From: Actinomycetes bacterium
GTDB taxonomy: Bacteria; Actinomycetota; Acidimicrobiia; Acidimicrobiales; UBA8190
Direction of reading: 5' to 3'
Assembly (NCBI GenBank): GCA_021779775.1
Contig: JAJYAB010000148.1
Coordinates: 1-5,410 of the forward strand
DNA: 5,410 bases
Positions 5,368-5,410 of the stretch are shown here, piece by piece (the first letter of the stretch is position 1; the number at the start of each line of letters is the position of its first letter). Under the pieces are notes generated by a model, which did no database searches, had not been told where the DNA came from, and saw only the letters and a list, made by a program, of their open reading frames with translations. The position numbers were made by a program, and so were the translations under genes.

Positions 5368-5408
5368 CTGCCGGCGACGTGCCGCCCGCCGGAGCCCGTC
5401 GCCGATGA
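5364..5408 (+). CDS. Possible 14-codon coupling ORF after the AtpZ-like gene
   Basis: A GTG overlaps the AtpZ stop as GTGA (5364-5367). The frame runs 14 codons (VTAGDVPPAGARRR) to a TGA at 5406-5408, which overlaps the next ATG as ATGA (5405-5408). Such overlaps are typical of translational coupling, so ribosomes could be handed through this short frame. The peptide has no known motif, and the frame may simply be chance. Confidence 0.2.
   Translation: MTAGDVPPAGARRR
5391..5394 (+). promoter_or_regulatory. Ribosome binding site of the next gene
   Basis: GGAG lies 10 nt before the ATG at 5405, a usable though slightly long spacing. It is the main evidence that a new gene starts at the right window edge. 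Confidence 0.4.
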
Positions 5409-5410
5409 TC
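5405..5410 (+). CDS. Start of the next gene, cut by the window edge
   Basis: Only two codons (Met-Ile) are visible. The ATG follows a GGAG site at 5391-5394 and overlaps a TGA. From the context it is likely an ATP synthase operon gene, such as a second AtpI-like protein or the a subunit, but the sequence shown cannot identify it. Confidence 0.35.

Noticed and set aside
5040..5408. 122-codon plus-strand frame over the AtpZ-like gene
   Set aside because: It is the +2 shadow of the repeat tract and membrane helices, with Arg/Gly-rich translation; only its last 14 codons are discussed separately as a possible coupling frame.

Overview
This is a GC-rich, gene-dense chromosomal segment that looks actinobacterial. 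The reasons are strong third-position GC bias, GTG starts, actinobacterial-style TANNNT -10 boxes set so close to start codons that leaderless mRNAs are likely, and the order rpiB-glyA-wecA followed by a small AtpZ/AtpI-type protein. That order recalls the region upstream of the F1Fo ATP synthase operon in many Gram-positive bacteria. The protein sequences are diverged enough from Mycobacterium and Streptomyces that a deep lineage such as Acidimicrobiia is my best guess; this is inference, not proof.

Layout. Positions 1-243 hold no gene I can support, only weak inverted repeats. Positions 244-1797 (minus strand) encode a thiolase-fold protein of the thiolase-like protein type 1 (TLP1) kind, lacking the usual catalytic cysteine. 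An 85-bp divergent intergenic region follows, with a candidate -10 box just ahead of each ATG. On the plus strand come rpiB (1883-2323, ribose-5-phosphate isomerase B), glyA (2382-3722, serine hydroxymethyltransferase) and wecA/tagO (3726-4892, membrane phospho-sugar transferase on undecaprenyl phosphate). They are closely spaced and probably form one transcription unit. Positions 4893-5085 form a 193-bp spacer with a terminator-like hairpin at the end of wecA, a candidate promoter and a very short, uncertain ORF. A two-helix membrane protein of the AtpZ/AtpI type follows at 5086-5367, with a proline- and acid-rich N-terminal repeat tract. The window ends at what looks like the first codons of the next gene (5405), probably the start of the ATP synthase genes.

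Together the plus-strand genes cover pentose phosphate isomerisation, one-carbon/glycine metabolism, the first lipid-linked step of cell-envelope glycan synthesis, and ATP synthase assembly. This is housekeeping content linked by ancient gene order rather than one pathway. I see no mobile element, CRISPR array, tRNA or rRNA, and no evidence of a new defence or biosynthetic system. The most interesting points are the paired near-leaderless divergent promoters, the loss of both serines in the GlyA phosphate-binding loop, the cysteine-type RpiB, the repeat tract in AtpZ, and a 14-codon ORF that appears to couple atpZ to the next gene.
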